Shown piece after piece: positions 17,725 to 26,702 of a stretch of 64,000 nt of DNA (position 1 is the stretch's first letter; each line of letters starts with the position of its first letter). This stretch comes from Aquimarina intermedia (lineage in GTDB: Bacteria; Bacteroidota; Bacteroidia; Flavobacteriales; Flavobacteriaceae), in contig NZ_VNHU01000008.1 of assembly GCF_008124785.1 (NCBI RefSeq), positions 62,001 to 126,000 of the forward strand, given 5' to 3'. The notes under the pieces are model-generated. The model ran no database searches. It had not been told where the DNA came from and worked only from the letters and a program-made list of their open reading frames with translations. A program made the translations under genes and the position numbers.

Positions 17725-18654
17725 TTATTTTTTTAAAATGAATTCTATAGGAATGTGTATTCTGGCATTCCAGCTCTGGATGTTATGTGAGGCGCCTTCA
17801 AATTTTTTAGAAATAAAATCTACACCTTCTTTATACCCGTTAATCTTCAAAATTTCATTCACGCGTAACTGGTACGGTTCATATTGAGCGTCCAAAGATA
17901 AGGTGCCATAGTCAAAATATAACGTATGAGTTGTTGGATCCGGTAAGGTGTTGGTGAGCGTATTAATATAGGCATTTCCCAAAAAAGGAACCGGCCAATG
18001 TGTCGATAAACAAGCGGCAGCACCAAAGATATGAGGATAGGTTGTTAACGCATGTAGCGAAATAAGCCCTCCCATAGATGCTCCCATAATAGCAGTATGC
18101 TTAGGTGCTGTTGCGGTATTATAAGTGCTGTCAATAAACGGTTTCAATTCTGTAATGATAAATTTTAAATACTCATCAGAATATAATTTGTCATAGCCCG
18201 TTTTTTGCAGTAGCGCTTTTCTAGCTTCTGGATTCTCGGTTGCTACCACTGGTGCCTTCGGCATATATTCAGAAAACCGTTTAGCTCCATTATTCCAGAT
18301 TGCGACAACCAGCGTATTTTTAATCACATTTGCTTGTAACAAACTATCGAGTACTTCATCTAATCCCCAATCCAACCTTACATCAGCAGTTTTTGCATTA
18401 AAAACATTCTGTCCGTCGTGCACGTATAAAACTCCGTAAGGTGTTGAGGTATCAGAATATCCTGTGGGCAAAAAAACTTCGATTGTACGGGCATCTATAT
18501 ATTGCGAAGAAAGATTAGGGTGCTTAATCAAAGTCCCGTGATTGGTTTTAGTAACAAGAGCTTCCGAAGACGATACTTCGTTAGATTGCGAAAAACCAAG
18601 TGTGGTAATTAACAGTACTAAGATCCAACCGATACTATGAGACTTTGATAGCAT
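17725..18654 (-). CDS. Exported alpha/beta-hydrolase esterase (esterase D / enterochelin-esterase-like)
   Basis: 309 aa with a signal peptide (core ILVLLITTLGFSQ). The nucleophile elbow is GASMGG near residue 193, in the setting TAIMGASMGGLISLHAL. YGVLYVHDGQNVF near residue 75 is the oxyanion-strand motif of the putative esterase (PF00756) family, and VVAIWNNGAKRFSEYMP follows. An acid in the FDYGTLSLDAQYEP region and a His at SHNIQSW near the C-terminus complete a plausible triad. The substrate is unknown. It sits between the M28 and M1 peptidase genes with gaps of 8 and 10 bp, which suggests a shared role in handling extracellular peptides or esters. Confidence 0.88.
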   Translation of the reverse strand: MLSKSHSIGWILVLLITTLGFSQSNEVSSSEALVTKTNHGTLIKHPNLSSQYIDARTIEVFLPTGYSDTSTPYGVLYVHDGQNVFNAKTADVRLDWGLDEVLDSLLQANVIKNTLVVAIWNNGAKRFSEYMPKAPVVATENPEARKALLQKTGYDKLYSDEYLKFIITELKPFIDSTYNTATAPKHTAIMGASMGGLISLHALTTYPHIFGAAACLSTHWPVPFLGNAYINTLTNTLPDPTTHTLYFDYGTLSLDAQYEPYQLRVNEILKINGYKEGVDFISKKFEGASHNIQSWNARIHIPIEFILKK

Positions 18655-18662
18655 TTTATTTT

Positions 18663-20024
18663 TTAATGGTCACTAGTTCTAAAAATTTCTGAAGGAAATA
18701 CAACTGGACTTTCATGTCCGTCCTTACCTACGGTGGCAACACCAAAGAAATAATTATCAATAACAATGCCTTTTAATAAAAAATGATCTACATCACCCAC
18801 AAATCGACTGTGATCCCATGTTGGTGATGTTGTAGCTCTCCAATAAATCTTGTATCCTTTAACTTCTGAATGATTTGCTTTTTGCCATTTTAGCTGAACT
18901 GATGGCTCTACAATTCCGCCGATGGCAACCTTAGTTGGTGCGGGCGGTGCCGATGCAATACTAGCCATGGTGATAGCGTTTACCGCAGTAAGCTTAGCCG
19001 CATAGTCAAAATTGACATGCTCAACCACGTCGCCATATTTGATACCATTCTCTTCTCTCAGATCCTGATGTTGTTGTGTGTAATTTTCATGAGCTTCCAT
19101 AATACGAATACCGGCAAATCCGGCATCATTAAAAGGGCGGTGATGACCACCACGTCCAAATCGATCTAATCGATAGACCATCATTGGATTCATTTCGGGC
19201 ATATACGTTTGTACCGTTTTATGGATATAACGCGCTAATTGTCGTGAGATTCCGTCTACTTCGCCGCCATAAAAACGTCTGGCGTTACGCTCTTTTTCAG
19301 TTTCAGTTGGAGGAACAGGTTCAGAAAATATTCTAAAGGTTCTATTATCGATTACTCCATCTACCCCTTTTATGTTTCCGATCATATCATTGTTTAAAAC
19401 TCCAACTAGATCCCAATTTTTTTCCTTTGCATATTCGGCAAGCCCTTTGCCTCCAAAAAGACCTTGTTCTTCACCCGACAACCCGGCATAGATAATACTG
19501 CTGTCAAATTTGTACTTTGATAAAACGCGTGCAGCTTCAATCGCACCTGCCATACCGCTGGCATTGTCATTGGCACCCGGAGAATCTGAGGTGAAATCCG
19601 TAGGATCAGTTACACGAGAATCAATATCTCCGCTCATCATAACAAAGCGATTTGGATGCTGTGTCCCACGCTGAATTGCAATAACATTCACTACCCAAAC
19701 GTCTTTTACTATTCGTGGATTTGTTCCTTTTTTGACTAAATTCTTCTGGTAAAAAACTTCAAGACAGTTCCCGCAAGCTTGAGAAATTTTTTCAAACTCA
19801 GATTTTATCCAGCGCCGCGCGGCTCCTATTCCACGTGTTTCTGAAACCGTATCACTTAGTGTATGTCTTGTGCCAAAGTCTGCTAAAATATTGATGTTCT
19901 TTTCAATACGATCTGCAGATATATCATCGACGATTTGATAGATTTTGGTATCTGTTTGTGCACTTATTATTTTACTATTGATAATAAGCAATACCAGCAT
20001 CGTACTTAATAGCTTAAATTTCAT
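18663..20024 (-). CDS. M28-family zinc peptidase with C-terminal Fn3-like domain, exported
   Basis: 453 aa with a signal peptide (MKFKLLSTMLVLLIINSKIISAQ). The catalytic domain shows GANDNASGMAG (bridging Asp), GLSGEEQGLFGG (general base and ligand Glu), NNDMIGN (Asp ligand) and HHRPFNDAGFAGIRIME (His ligand). The first ligand motif, usually HxDS, reads SGDIDSR here, so the His is replaced by Asp. The last 95 residues (APPAPTKVAIGG onward) look like a fibronectin type III domain. It is the first gene of the exported-hydrolase operon; its stop is 8 bp from the esterase start. Confidence 0.93.
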   Translation of the reverse strand: MKFKLLSTMLVLLIINSKIISAQTDTKIYQIVDDISADRIEKNINILADFGTRHTLSDTVSETRGIGAARRWIKSEFEKISQACGNCLEVFYQKNLVKKGTNPRIVKDVWVVNVIAIQRGTQHPNRFVMMSGDIDSRVTDPTDFTSDSPGANDNASGMAGAIEAARVLSKYKFDSSIIYAGLSGEEQGLFGGKGLAEYAKEKNWDLVGVLNNDMIGNIKGVDGVIDNRTFRIFSEPVPPTETEKERNARRFYGGEVDGISRQLARYIHKTVQTYMPEMNPMMVYRLDRFGRGGHHRPFNDAGFAGIRIMEAHENYTQQHQDLREENGIKYGDVVEHVNFDYAAKLTAVNAITMASIASAPPAPTKVAIGGIVEPSVQLKWQKANHSEVKGYKIYWRATTSPTWDHSRFVGDVDHFLLKGIVIDNYFFGVATVGKDGHESPVVFPSEIFRTSDH

Positions 20025-20187
20025 TTTTATTTATTTAATACATTAATCAATTTGTGTTCTCTAGCTACGAACTATGAAGTAAATTATTTGCAAAGTCATG
20101 TATCGTACCGTTTTCAAAGTTAAAAATTATATTACCAATCACCATGGTTTTCTCTGGTTTTGAAATTCATGTTGAAAGGTTTGCTAT

Positions 20188-21360
20188 TTACTTTCTCAAA
20201 AAATACAATCCGATTAACGGTCCAATACTGAGTAAAACAAATAGGAAGGTGATGGGTATCGTATCGGTTAAAGCATTTAATAGTTGAATACTAATGATGG
20301 TTATCGCAAAGCCAATACAATTAACGATGGTCAATCCTGTACCTTTTAACTCGGGAGGAGCAGCATCGGCTATCATCGTCGAAAATTGAGGAGAGTCAGC
20401 GATCACAAACATTCCCCATAAACAAAGTATAATCAGAAATAAGTAAGGGGATACTGTAAAAAATAGCGGGGACGCCAAGCAAAAGAGGGCGGAGCACATT
20501 AACATGAAGCGTGCTACTTTTTTGCTGCCTATTTTTAGGGAAATAAAGCCTCCGACAACACAGGAGATAGATCCAATGGCAATAATAATAAAAGACCATA
20601 GCGCAATGGGAATAGATATGCCCTGAAGTTGAGAATATGTCTTTAAAATTAAGGGAACAAATCCCCAAAATGCATATAGCTCCCACATATGGCCAAAATA
20701 TCCAATTGCAGCTTTTCTAAAGGAAGTTATACTGAATAACTGGGTGATTACACCCAACTGAATGCGAAGTGCCGGGGATCGATACGGACCATCGGGAACA
20801 AAAATGAAAATTAAAAATCCGCCCAATGTAGACAGAAAAGAGGTGCTTAGAAGCACTGTATTAAAAGCATTATCGCTATTGAACTCAAAAAGTAAATGAG
20901 GTAATGCAGTACCCAAAACTAAAGCGCCGACCAAGAATCCAAGTGCAGTACCTAATCCTTCTTTATAATAATCTGAAGCAATTTTCATTCCTACCGGGTA
21001 AATACCTGCAAGAAAAAAGCCTGTAGCAAAACGGGCAGTGAGTAAATTAAAAATACTTATCTCAGGAAGTAACAAAGGGAGATTGGATAAGGCTCCAAGT
21101 AAAGCACACGTAAAAAAGACTTTAGAAGGTGAAAATCTATCTGCCAACGTAAGCAGTGCAAAGCTTAAGGTTCCAATAATAAAGCCAAGTTGTACCGAAG
21201 AAAGTACATAACCCTCTATGTTAAAACCTACCGTGAATTTGTTGGTGAGGTCATCAATCACCGCATTCCCTGCAAACCACAAAGAAGTGCAAAAAAATTG
21301 CGCAATGATAATAATGGGAAGTATGTGAAATTTTGATTTCAGGCGATTCTTTTTAATCAG
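20188..21360 (-). CDS. MFS-family transporter without a normal start codon
   Basis: 390 aa if read from the codon after the otsAB stop. About 12 hydrophobic segments are visible, with LWFAGNAVIDDL after helix 1, as in a flavobacterial branch of the major facilitator superfamily. The only TTG that a gene finder would choose, at 21280-21282, would remove helix 1 (ILPIIIIAQFFCTS). Upstream in the same frame the codons run CTG ATT AAA AAG directly after the TAG of otsAB at 21361-21363, with no ATG, GTG or TTG. So it starts at a CTG or ATT codon by coupled translation, or is made by stop-codon readthrough. The substrate is unknown; its position suggests a link to trehalose or osmotic stress. Confidence 0.8.
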   Translation of the reverse strand: MIKKNRLKSKFHILPIIIIAQFFCTSLWFAGNAVIDDLTNKFTVGFNIEGYVLSSVQLGFIIGTLSFALLTLADRFSPSKVFFTCALLGALSNLPLLLPEISIFNLLTARFATGFFLAGIYPVGMKIASDYYKEGLGTALGFLVGALVLGTALPHLLFEFNSDNAFNTVLLSTSFLSTLGGFLIFIFVPDGPYRSPALRIQLGVITQLFSITSFRKAAIGYFGHMWELYAFWGFVPLILKTYSQLQGISIPIALWSFIIIAIGSISCVVGGFISLKIGSKKVARFMLMCSALFCLASPLFFTVSPYLFLIILCLWGMFVIADSPQFSTMIADAAPPELKGTGLTIVNCIGFAITIISIQLLNALTDTIPITFLFVLLSIGPLIGLYFLRK

Positions 21361-23571
21361 CTACAAGTATACGAATTCTTTTAAAAGCGCATGCACCTGC
21401 TCGGTATCATCCACATAATATTGAGCAACTGTTTTTTTTAAGCCAACTTTTACCGTATGAGCAGTTTCTGGTAATTCTTTAAACATGTATTCATCGGTCC
21501 AGTCATCACCAATCGCAAATATGAAATCATAGGAGTCATCTACTAACATTTTTGACGCAGATTTCCCTTTGTTCACTCCGCTCACTTTTATTTCAAGAAC
21601 TTTATCCCCTTCTAAGATTTCAAGATTATGATTTGCAATTAATTGTTGAATTGTAATTTTGAGTTCATTAGATCTATTCTTGCCCAGTTCGGGGTCTACA
21701 TTTCTAAAATGCCAGGCCAACGAATAATTTTTTCTCTCGATTAACGAGCCAGGTGTGCGATCAGTAAAGGATTCCAAAATAGGAGCGATGGCATCAAACC
21801 ATTTGTTATCTACACGCTCAAGAAGTTCCCAATCCTTTTTAGGCTGCTTTAACCAGACACCATGTTCGGTAATCAAAGTGTAGTCCTTATAACCAAACCA
21901 TTCATCAAAAGTCATTTTATCTCGTCCTGTTATAATGACGAGTTTTGTGTTTTCTTGCTGATTCAGGGTATCAAGTACATCAAATATTTTTGATGTTGGT
22001 TTTGCATTTTCCGGAAGTTTTTCAAAGGGTGCGAGTGTTCCATCATAGTCCACAAAAAGAATTTTGTTTTCCGCTTTCTTAAACTGTTCTACTAAATTAG
22101 TTCTCGACTGATTCTCCAGTCGTTGCAAGGTGTATCGCTTGTCATGATGGGTGGAGCTTTTCAAGGCCTCCATAAAATCAGTAGCCCATTTATCTACGTT
22201 GTAACGTTTTAATCGTTTTTGCAAAGCTGAATTTCGTTTAATTTGTTCCTTTTCGGGCATTTCCAAAGCTAACTTTAGGGTGTCGGCAATTTCTTCAAAG
22301 TTATTAGGGTTGATAAGTAATGCTTCACTCATTTCATTAGCTGCCCCGGTCATTTCGCTTAAAATCAACACTCCTTTTTTGTCAACTTTTGAAGCGATAT
22401 ATTCTTTGGCAACCAAATTCATCCCGTCTCTAATAGGTGTCAATAAAGCAACTTCACTTGATGTATAGAGATCAATTAGATTCTCAAAAGGGAGGGAACG
22501 ATAAAAATACCAGATAGGTGTCCAACTAATTTCGGCAAATTTTCCATTGATTCTTCCAACCAACTGATCGATTTCTTTTTTTAATCGTTGATATTGGGGC
22601 ACTTTTGCTCGGGAAGGAACTGCAAGCATCACCAATCGAACTTTACCTTTAAACTCAGGGTATTTCTCCAGAAAATACTCAAAAGCTCTTAGGCGTTTAT
22701 CAATTCCTTTGGTATAATCCAATCGATCAATGGATAAAATCAGTTTGGCTTGATCATTATCAAGCTGATGTTTGTCTAAGCCTTGTTGAATTATACTTTT
22801 ATCTCTTTTCTCTTTTGCATTGTGAAGTTTTGCACTTTCATGAAAATTATCATAATCTATACCCATCGGAAAAGAATCGACTTTTACACTGCGATTATCT
22901 AGGGTGATGGTATTAAAGCTACTGTCGTATCCTAGTATGCGTTGTACAGAACTTAAAAAATGGCGTTCGTAATCGTAGGTGTGAAACCCCAACAAATCAG
23001 CACCCAGCATACCTTGTAATAATGCTTCTCTACAAGGGATAGTTCTAAATACTTCGTAGGAGGGAAACGGAATATGCAGAAAAAAACCGATGGAAACATC
23101 GGATCTCTTTTTGCGTATAAGATTAGGGACCAATAATAATTGATAATCATGTATCCAAATCCTGTCTCCGCTTTCGACCGTATCTAGGATTACATTGGCA
23201 AATTTTTGGTTAACGACTTGGTAGGTTTCCCAGGTATGTTTTTCAAATTCAGTATATTCTAAGAAGTAATGAAACAGAGGCCATAGCGTAGTATTGCTAA
23301 AACCATAATAATACTCATCAACCTCTTTTTTTGTTAAAGAAACACCTAAGCACTTATGGGCTAGTAATGTACTGTCTATTTTTGCTTTTATGCTATCGTC
23401 AATTTCTTCTTCATTTACACCATTCCACCCAATCCATATACTATCATTAGCTGCATGCACCGGCTTCATTCCAGTGGCTAATCCACCAACGCTAGGAGTA
23501 CTGGTTACTATTTTATTATCGATATGTAATTGCAGTGGTAGTCTGTTTGATATAATGATAGTTTTACTCAT
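21361..23571 (-). CDS. otsAB: Bifunctional trehalose-6-phosphate synthase / phosphatase
   Basis: 736 aa. Residues 1 to about 470 are a GT20 synthase: SNRLPLQL, GGLATGMKP, WIHDYQLLLVP, RLDYTKGIDKRL, and LTPIRDGMNLVAKEYIASK. Residues about 500-736 are a HAD phosphatase: FVDYDGTLAPFE near residue 505 (DxDGT nucleophile), TGRD, and GDDWTDEYMF near the end. The first half joins glucose from UDP-glucose to glucose-6-phosphate, and the second removes the phosphate to give trehalose. Such fusions are common in Bacteroidota. The gene is divergent from the GH15 gene (95 bp between starts) and is followed in the same frame, after one TAG, by the MFS gene. Confidence 0.97.
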   Translation of the reverse strand: MSKTIIISNRLPLQLHIDNKIVTSTPSVGGLATGMKPVHAANDSIWIGWNGVNEEEIDDSIKAKIDSTLLAHKCLGVSLTKKEVDEYYYGFSNTTLWPLFHYFLEYTEFEKHTWETYQVVNQKFANVILDTVESGDRIWIHDYQLLLVPNLIRKKRSDVSIGFFLHIPFPSYEVFRTIPCREALLQGMLGADLLGFHTYDYERHFLSSVQRILGYDSSFNTITLDNRSVKVDSFPMGIDYDNFHESAKLHNAKEKRDKSIIQQGLDKHQLDNDQAKLILSIDRLDYTKGIDKRLRAFEYFLEKYPEFKGKVRLVMLAVPSRAKVPQYQRLKKEIDQLVGRINGKFAEISWTPIWYFYRSLPFENLIDLYTSSEVALLTPIRDGMNLVAKEYIASKVDKKGVLILSEMTGAANEMSEALLINPNNFEEIADTLKLALEMPEKEQIKRNSALQKRLKRYNVDKWATDFMEALKSSTHHDKRYTLQRLENQSRTNLVEQFKKAENKILFVDYDGTLAPFEKLPENAKPTSKIFDVLDTLNQQENTKLVIITGRDKMTFDEWFGYKDYTLITEHGVWLKQPKKDWELLERVDNKWFDAIAPILESFTDRTPGSLIERKNYSLAWHFRNVDPELGKNRSNELKITIQQLIANHNLEILEGDKVLEIKVSGVNKGKSASKMLVDDSYDFIFAIGDDWTDEYMFKELPETAHTVKVGLKKTVAQYYVDDTEQVHALLKEFVYL

Positions 23572-23666
23572 AAAATGTGGTTAAAGGAGGTCAATTGTTT
23601 TTTTTATTTTTTAAATTTCGTGAATCGAGACTTAATAAAAGACTTTTTAAAAGAATTTTAGTATTT

Positions 23667-25478
23667 ATGAATAACTTGGACTACGGAATTATTGGAAACT
23701 GTAAGAGTGCAGCCCTCATTTCAAAATATGGCTCTTTAGATTGGTGTTGCTTGCCTAATTTTGATTCTTATTCAGTATTTGCCAAGATTTTGGATGAGAA
23801 AATAGGAGGGAGCTTTAGTATAGAAGTGGGAGATGATTATACTATTTCTCAAAAGTATATTCATAAAACAAATATTCTGGTTACCGAGTTTAGTAATGGC
23901 ACCGATGTCTTCGAATGTATTGATTTTATGCCACGATACAAAAATGAAGATGGCTCTTTTTATGCTCCGCCAGATGTCATACGATATATTAAACTTATCT
24001 CGGGAACTCCCAAATTTACTCCGCATTACCATCCCAAACTAGAATATGCGCTGGGTGTTACCGAGTTTGAGGTAGCAGATGAGTATATTAAGAGTATTAA
24101 TAATGAAGATAAATATGACACCCTATATCTTTACTCTAACTTCAATCTTCAGGGAGTTCATGATTCTCAAGAAATTGAATTGAGAGAGCATGGCTATTTT
24201 GTAATTAGTTATCACGAGAAAATCTTAACGCAATCCTTGGAGCGTTGCTATTTGAAATTACAACGTACACGTGTTTACTGGCTCAACTGGAGCGAAAATA
24301 CAACGGAATATAAATATTACAACGATCAAATTTTACGAAGTGCTTTAGTCCTCAAATTATTAAGTTATGATAAATCCGGAGCGGTATTGGCAGCAGCAAC
24401 TACCTCGTTACCCGAAACTATCGGGGAGGTTCGTAATTGGGATTATCGTTTTTGCTGGATTCGTGATGCTTCTATGGTAATAAAAGTAGTCTCCAATTTA
24501 GGACATAAGCGATTAGCACAACGTTTTCTTCAGTTTATTATTGATATCATACCCGATAAGGATGAAAAGATACAAATCATGTATGGGATCAATGGAGAAA
24601 AAGATCTTACCGAAAAGACATTGGATCATTTAAGCGGCTATCAAAATTCAAAACCTGTTCGTATTGGGAATGCTGCGTATCATCAAAAACAAAATGATAT
24701 TTATGGTATTCTGATGGATGTTATTTACCAGCAATTTGCCGAGTTTGAATGTGATCTAGATAACAGTGAGGGCTTGTGGACAATATGTAAAAGTATTGTA
24801 CACATCGTTAACGTGAATTGGGAAAAAGCAGATAAAGGGATATGGGAATTTAGGACCGAAGAGCGGCATTTTACTTTTTCTAAATTATTATGCTGGGTAG
24901 CGATAGATCGTGCTATAAAAATCGGTAAGTTAATTAATAAGCCAAAAACAAATCCACGTTGGGTAGCACTAAGAGATCGTATTTATGAGGACATTTATGA
25001 AAATGCGTGGAACGAGGATATTCAGGCGTATACGCAATCATATGGTACTAGTGACCTGGATGCTTCAACGCTGTTAATGGAATCTTATGGGTTCATAACT
25101 GCAAATGATCCTCGATTTATAAGTACCGTCAAGGCTACAGAACGTGAATTATGTAATAACGGGCTCATGTATCGCTATAAGAATAAGGATGATTTTGGGT
25201 TGCCTTCTTCTTCTTTTACGATCTGTAGCTTTTGGTTCATCAATAGTTTATATAAAATTGGAGAAAAAGAAAAATCGAAGCGGTTGTTTGATCAATTGTT
25301 ATCGTATAGCAATCATCTAGGCTTGTTCAGTGAGGATATAGATTTTGACAGTAAACGTCTGTTGGGCAACTTTCCTCAAGCGTATTCACACCTGGCACTT
25401 ATAGAAACCGCCGCTAACTTTTCCGGAGGTCTAACCAAGGAGGAGGAAGTAATGGATATTATTCATCACGATCAGTAG
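23667..25478 (+). CDS. Glycoside hydrolase family 15 protein (glucoamylase- or trehalase-like)
   Basis: 603 aa from the ATG at 23667 (MNNLDYGIIGNCKSAALISKYGSLDWCCLPNFDS); an upstream TTG at 23577 would add 30 unconserved residues. The N-terminal beta-domain is followed by the (alpha/alpha)6 barrel, with the GH15 signature GEVRNWDYRFCWIRDAS near residue 250. GLYSEDIDF-like LFSEDIDFDSKRLLGNFPQAYSH near the C-terminus is also typical. Members cut alpha-glucans or, in some bacteria, trehalose. Because it is divergent from otsAB, a trehalase role is attractive but unproved. The 3' end overlaps that of the convergent MscS gene by 20 bp. Confidence 0.93.
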   Translation: MNNLDYGIIGNCKSAALISKYGSLDWCCLPNFDSYSVFAKILDEKIGGSFSIEVGDDYTISQKYIHKTNILVTEFSNGTDVFECIDFMPRYKNEDGSFYAPPDVIRYIKLISGTPKFTPHYHPKLEYALGVTEFEVADEYIKSINNEDKYDTLYLYSNFNLQGVHDSQEIELREHGYFVISYHEKILTQSLERCYLKLQRTRVYWLNWSENTTEYKYYNDQILRSALVLKLLSYDKSGAVLAAATTSLPETIGEVRNWDYRFCWIRDASMVIKVVSNLGHKRLAQRFLQFIIDIIPDKDEKIQIMYGINGEKDLTEKTLDHLSGYQNSKPVRIGNAAYHQKQNDIYGILMDVIYQQFAEFECDLDNSEGLWTICKSIVHIVNVNWEKADKGIWEFRTEERHFTFSKLLCWVAIDRAIKIGKLINKPKTNPRWVALRDRIYEDIYENAWNEDIQAYTQSYGTSDLDASTLLMESYGFITANDPRFISTVKATERELCNNGLMYRYKNKDDFGLPSSSFTICSFWFINSLYKIGEKEKSKRLFDQLLSYSNHLGLFSEDIDFDSKRLLGNFPQAYSHLALIETAANFSGGLTKEEEVMDIIHHDQ

Positions 25479-26508
25479 TACCATGTGGCTTATCCAAATA
25501 AATACGTGTATGAGGGATGCTTTCTGTATGATGTTTTTGAATAAACATAAGTAACTTTTCTCGAACGAGTACCCGTAGATCCCATGCGTCAGACGAGTTT
25601 CTGGCGCTCATAAGTGCTCTTATTTCAATAGCGTCTTTAGTTGCGTTCGTCACCTGAATATTTTGAACATTATTATCCCACAAAGGGGTGTTATCCAAAA
25701 TATTTTTTAGTTCGGTACGTAAGGCTTCAATTTGAATCTGATAATCGGTGTAAATATATACAGTACCTAAAAGATCCGAAGAGCTTCGCGTCCAATTTTG
25801 AAAGGGTTTTTCAATAAAATAGGTTGTCGGTACAACCAGTCTTCTTTTGTCCCATATTTTTATAACGACGTATGTCAAAGTTATTTCTTCAATGGTACCC
25901 CATTCTCCCTCTACAATGACTACATCATCCATTCGTATTGGTTGTGTAAAAGCAATTTGAATCCCGGCCAATAAAGTTCCTAATGCCTTTTGTGCGGAAA
26001 AGCCTATGATGATACCTGCTACTCCGGCCGAAGTAAGCATACTCACACCTACACTGCGTATACTATCAAAGCTCATAAGTGCAACACCAATGGCAAAGAG
26101 GATGATAATAAAAATAACAATCCGTTCCAATATATTAAATTGGGTATAAATTTTACGAGCTTGCAGGTTATCAGATACGCTGAGATCATAATGTCGTATT
26201 ACGCGATGCTTGATAATTTTGATCGTTACGATCAATCCCCAAGTGATGGATATAATATAAAGGACTGTGCTTATTGATTTGATATATTCAAAGTAGTGTT
26301 CGGGAATATATTGACTTACCAGACCCAAACGTACCCCGGTGGCTAACAAGAATAGAAATAAAGGAATCTTGATACGTTTGGCAAAACGAACCGGTAAAAT
26401 GGAATTAGAATTCTTACCGATTTTTTGTAATAAAAACTGCAGTAAGAAAAAAGTAACAAGTAAAACTAGTATCCCGATTGCAATTTGTTTAGCGAACTGT
26501 AAATCCAT
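25459..26508 (-). CDS. MscS-family mechanosensitive channel
   Basis: 349 aa from the ATG at 26508 (MDLQFAKQIAIG); an earlier start at 26589 would add 27 residues. There are four or five membrane helices. The last one lines the pore (SVGVSMLTSAGVAGIIIGFSAQKALG), and the MscS beta-domain follows (IRMDDVVIVEGEWGTIEEITLTYVVIKIWDKRRLVVPTTYF). These channels open on membrane tension and let solutes out after osmotic downshift, which suits its place beside trehalose genes. Its 3' end overlaps the GH15 gene by 20 bp in a tail-to-tail arrangement. Confidence 0.95.
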   Translation of the reverse strand: MDLQFAKQIAIGILVLLVTFFLLQFLLQKIGKNSNSILPVRFAKRIKIPLFLFLLATGVRLGLVSQYIPEHYFEYIKSISTVLYIISITWGLIVTIKIIKHRVIRHYDLSVSDNLQARKIYTQFNILERIVIFIIILFAIGVALMSFDSIRSVGVSMLTSAGVAGIIIGFSAQKALGTLLAGIQIAFTQPIRMDDVVIVEGEWGTIEEITLTYVVIKIWDKRRLVVPTTYFIEKPFQNWTRSSSDLLGTVYIYTDYQIQIEALRTELKNILDNTPLWDNNVQNIQVTNATKDAIEIRALMSARNSSDAWDLRVLVREKLLMFIQKHHTESIPHTRIYLDKPHGTTDRDE

Positions 26509-26619
26509 GAGGTAGCCTATTTTAAGCAAAAATACAGGTGTTATTAATAAATTGTAAGGAAATAGTTTTAAAACTATGCTAATATTCAAATTTTAGTGGA
26601 TAATGAAACTTCACTAACT

Positions 26620-26655
26620 AAAGAAGCCATCTATTATTTGTAGACGGCTTCTTTT
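26620..26655 (-). terminator. Terminator of the beta-oxidation operon
   Basis: Hairpin AAAGAAGCCATCTA / TAGACGGCTTCTTT around a short loop (one mismatch), about 50 bp past the stop at 26703. The T-run on the minus strand is short (CTTTAG), so strength is uncertain. Confidence 0.6.
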
Positions 26656-26702
26656 GAACAATTCACATTTTAAAAATTATATCTAAGGAATGCTATTTTT
26701 AA

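Noticed and set aside
20188-21282. TTG at 21280-21282 as the MFS start
   Set aside because: It would remove most of the first membrane helix; the open frame upstream codes that helix.
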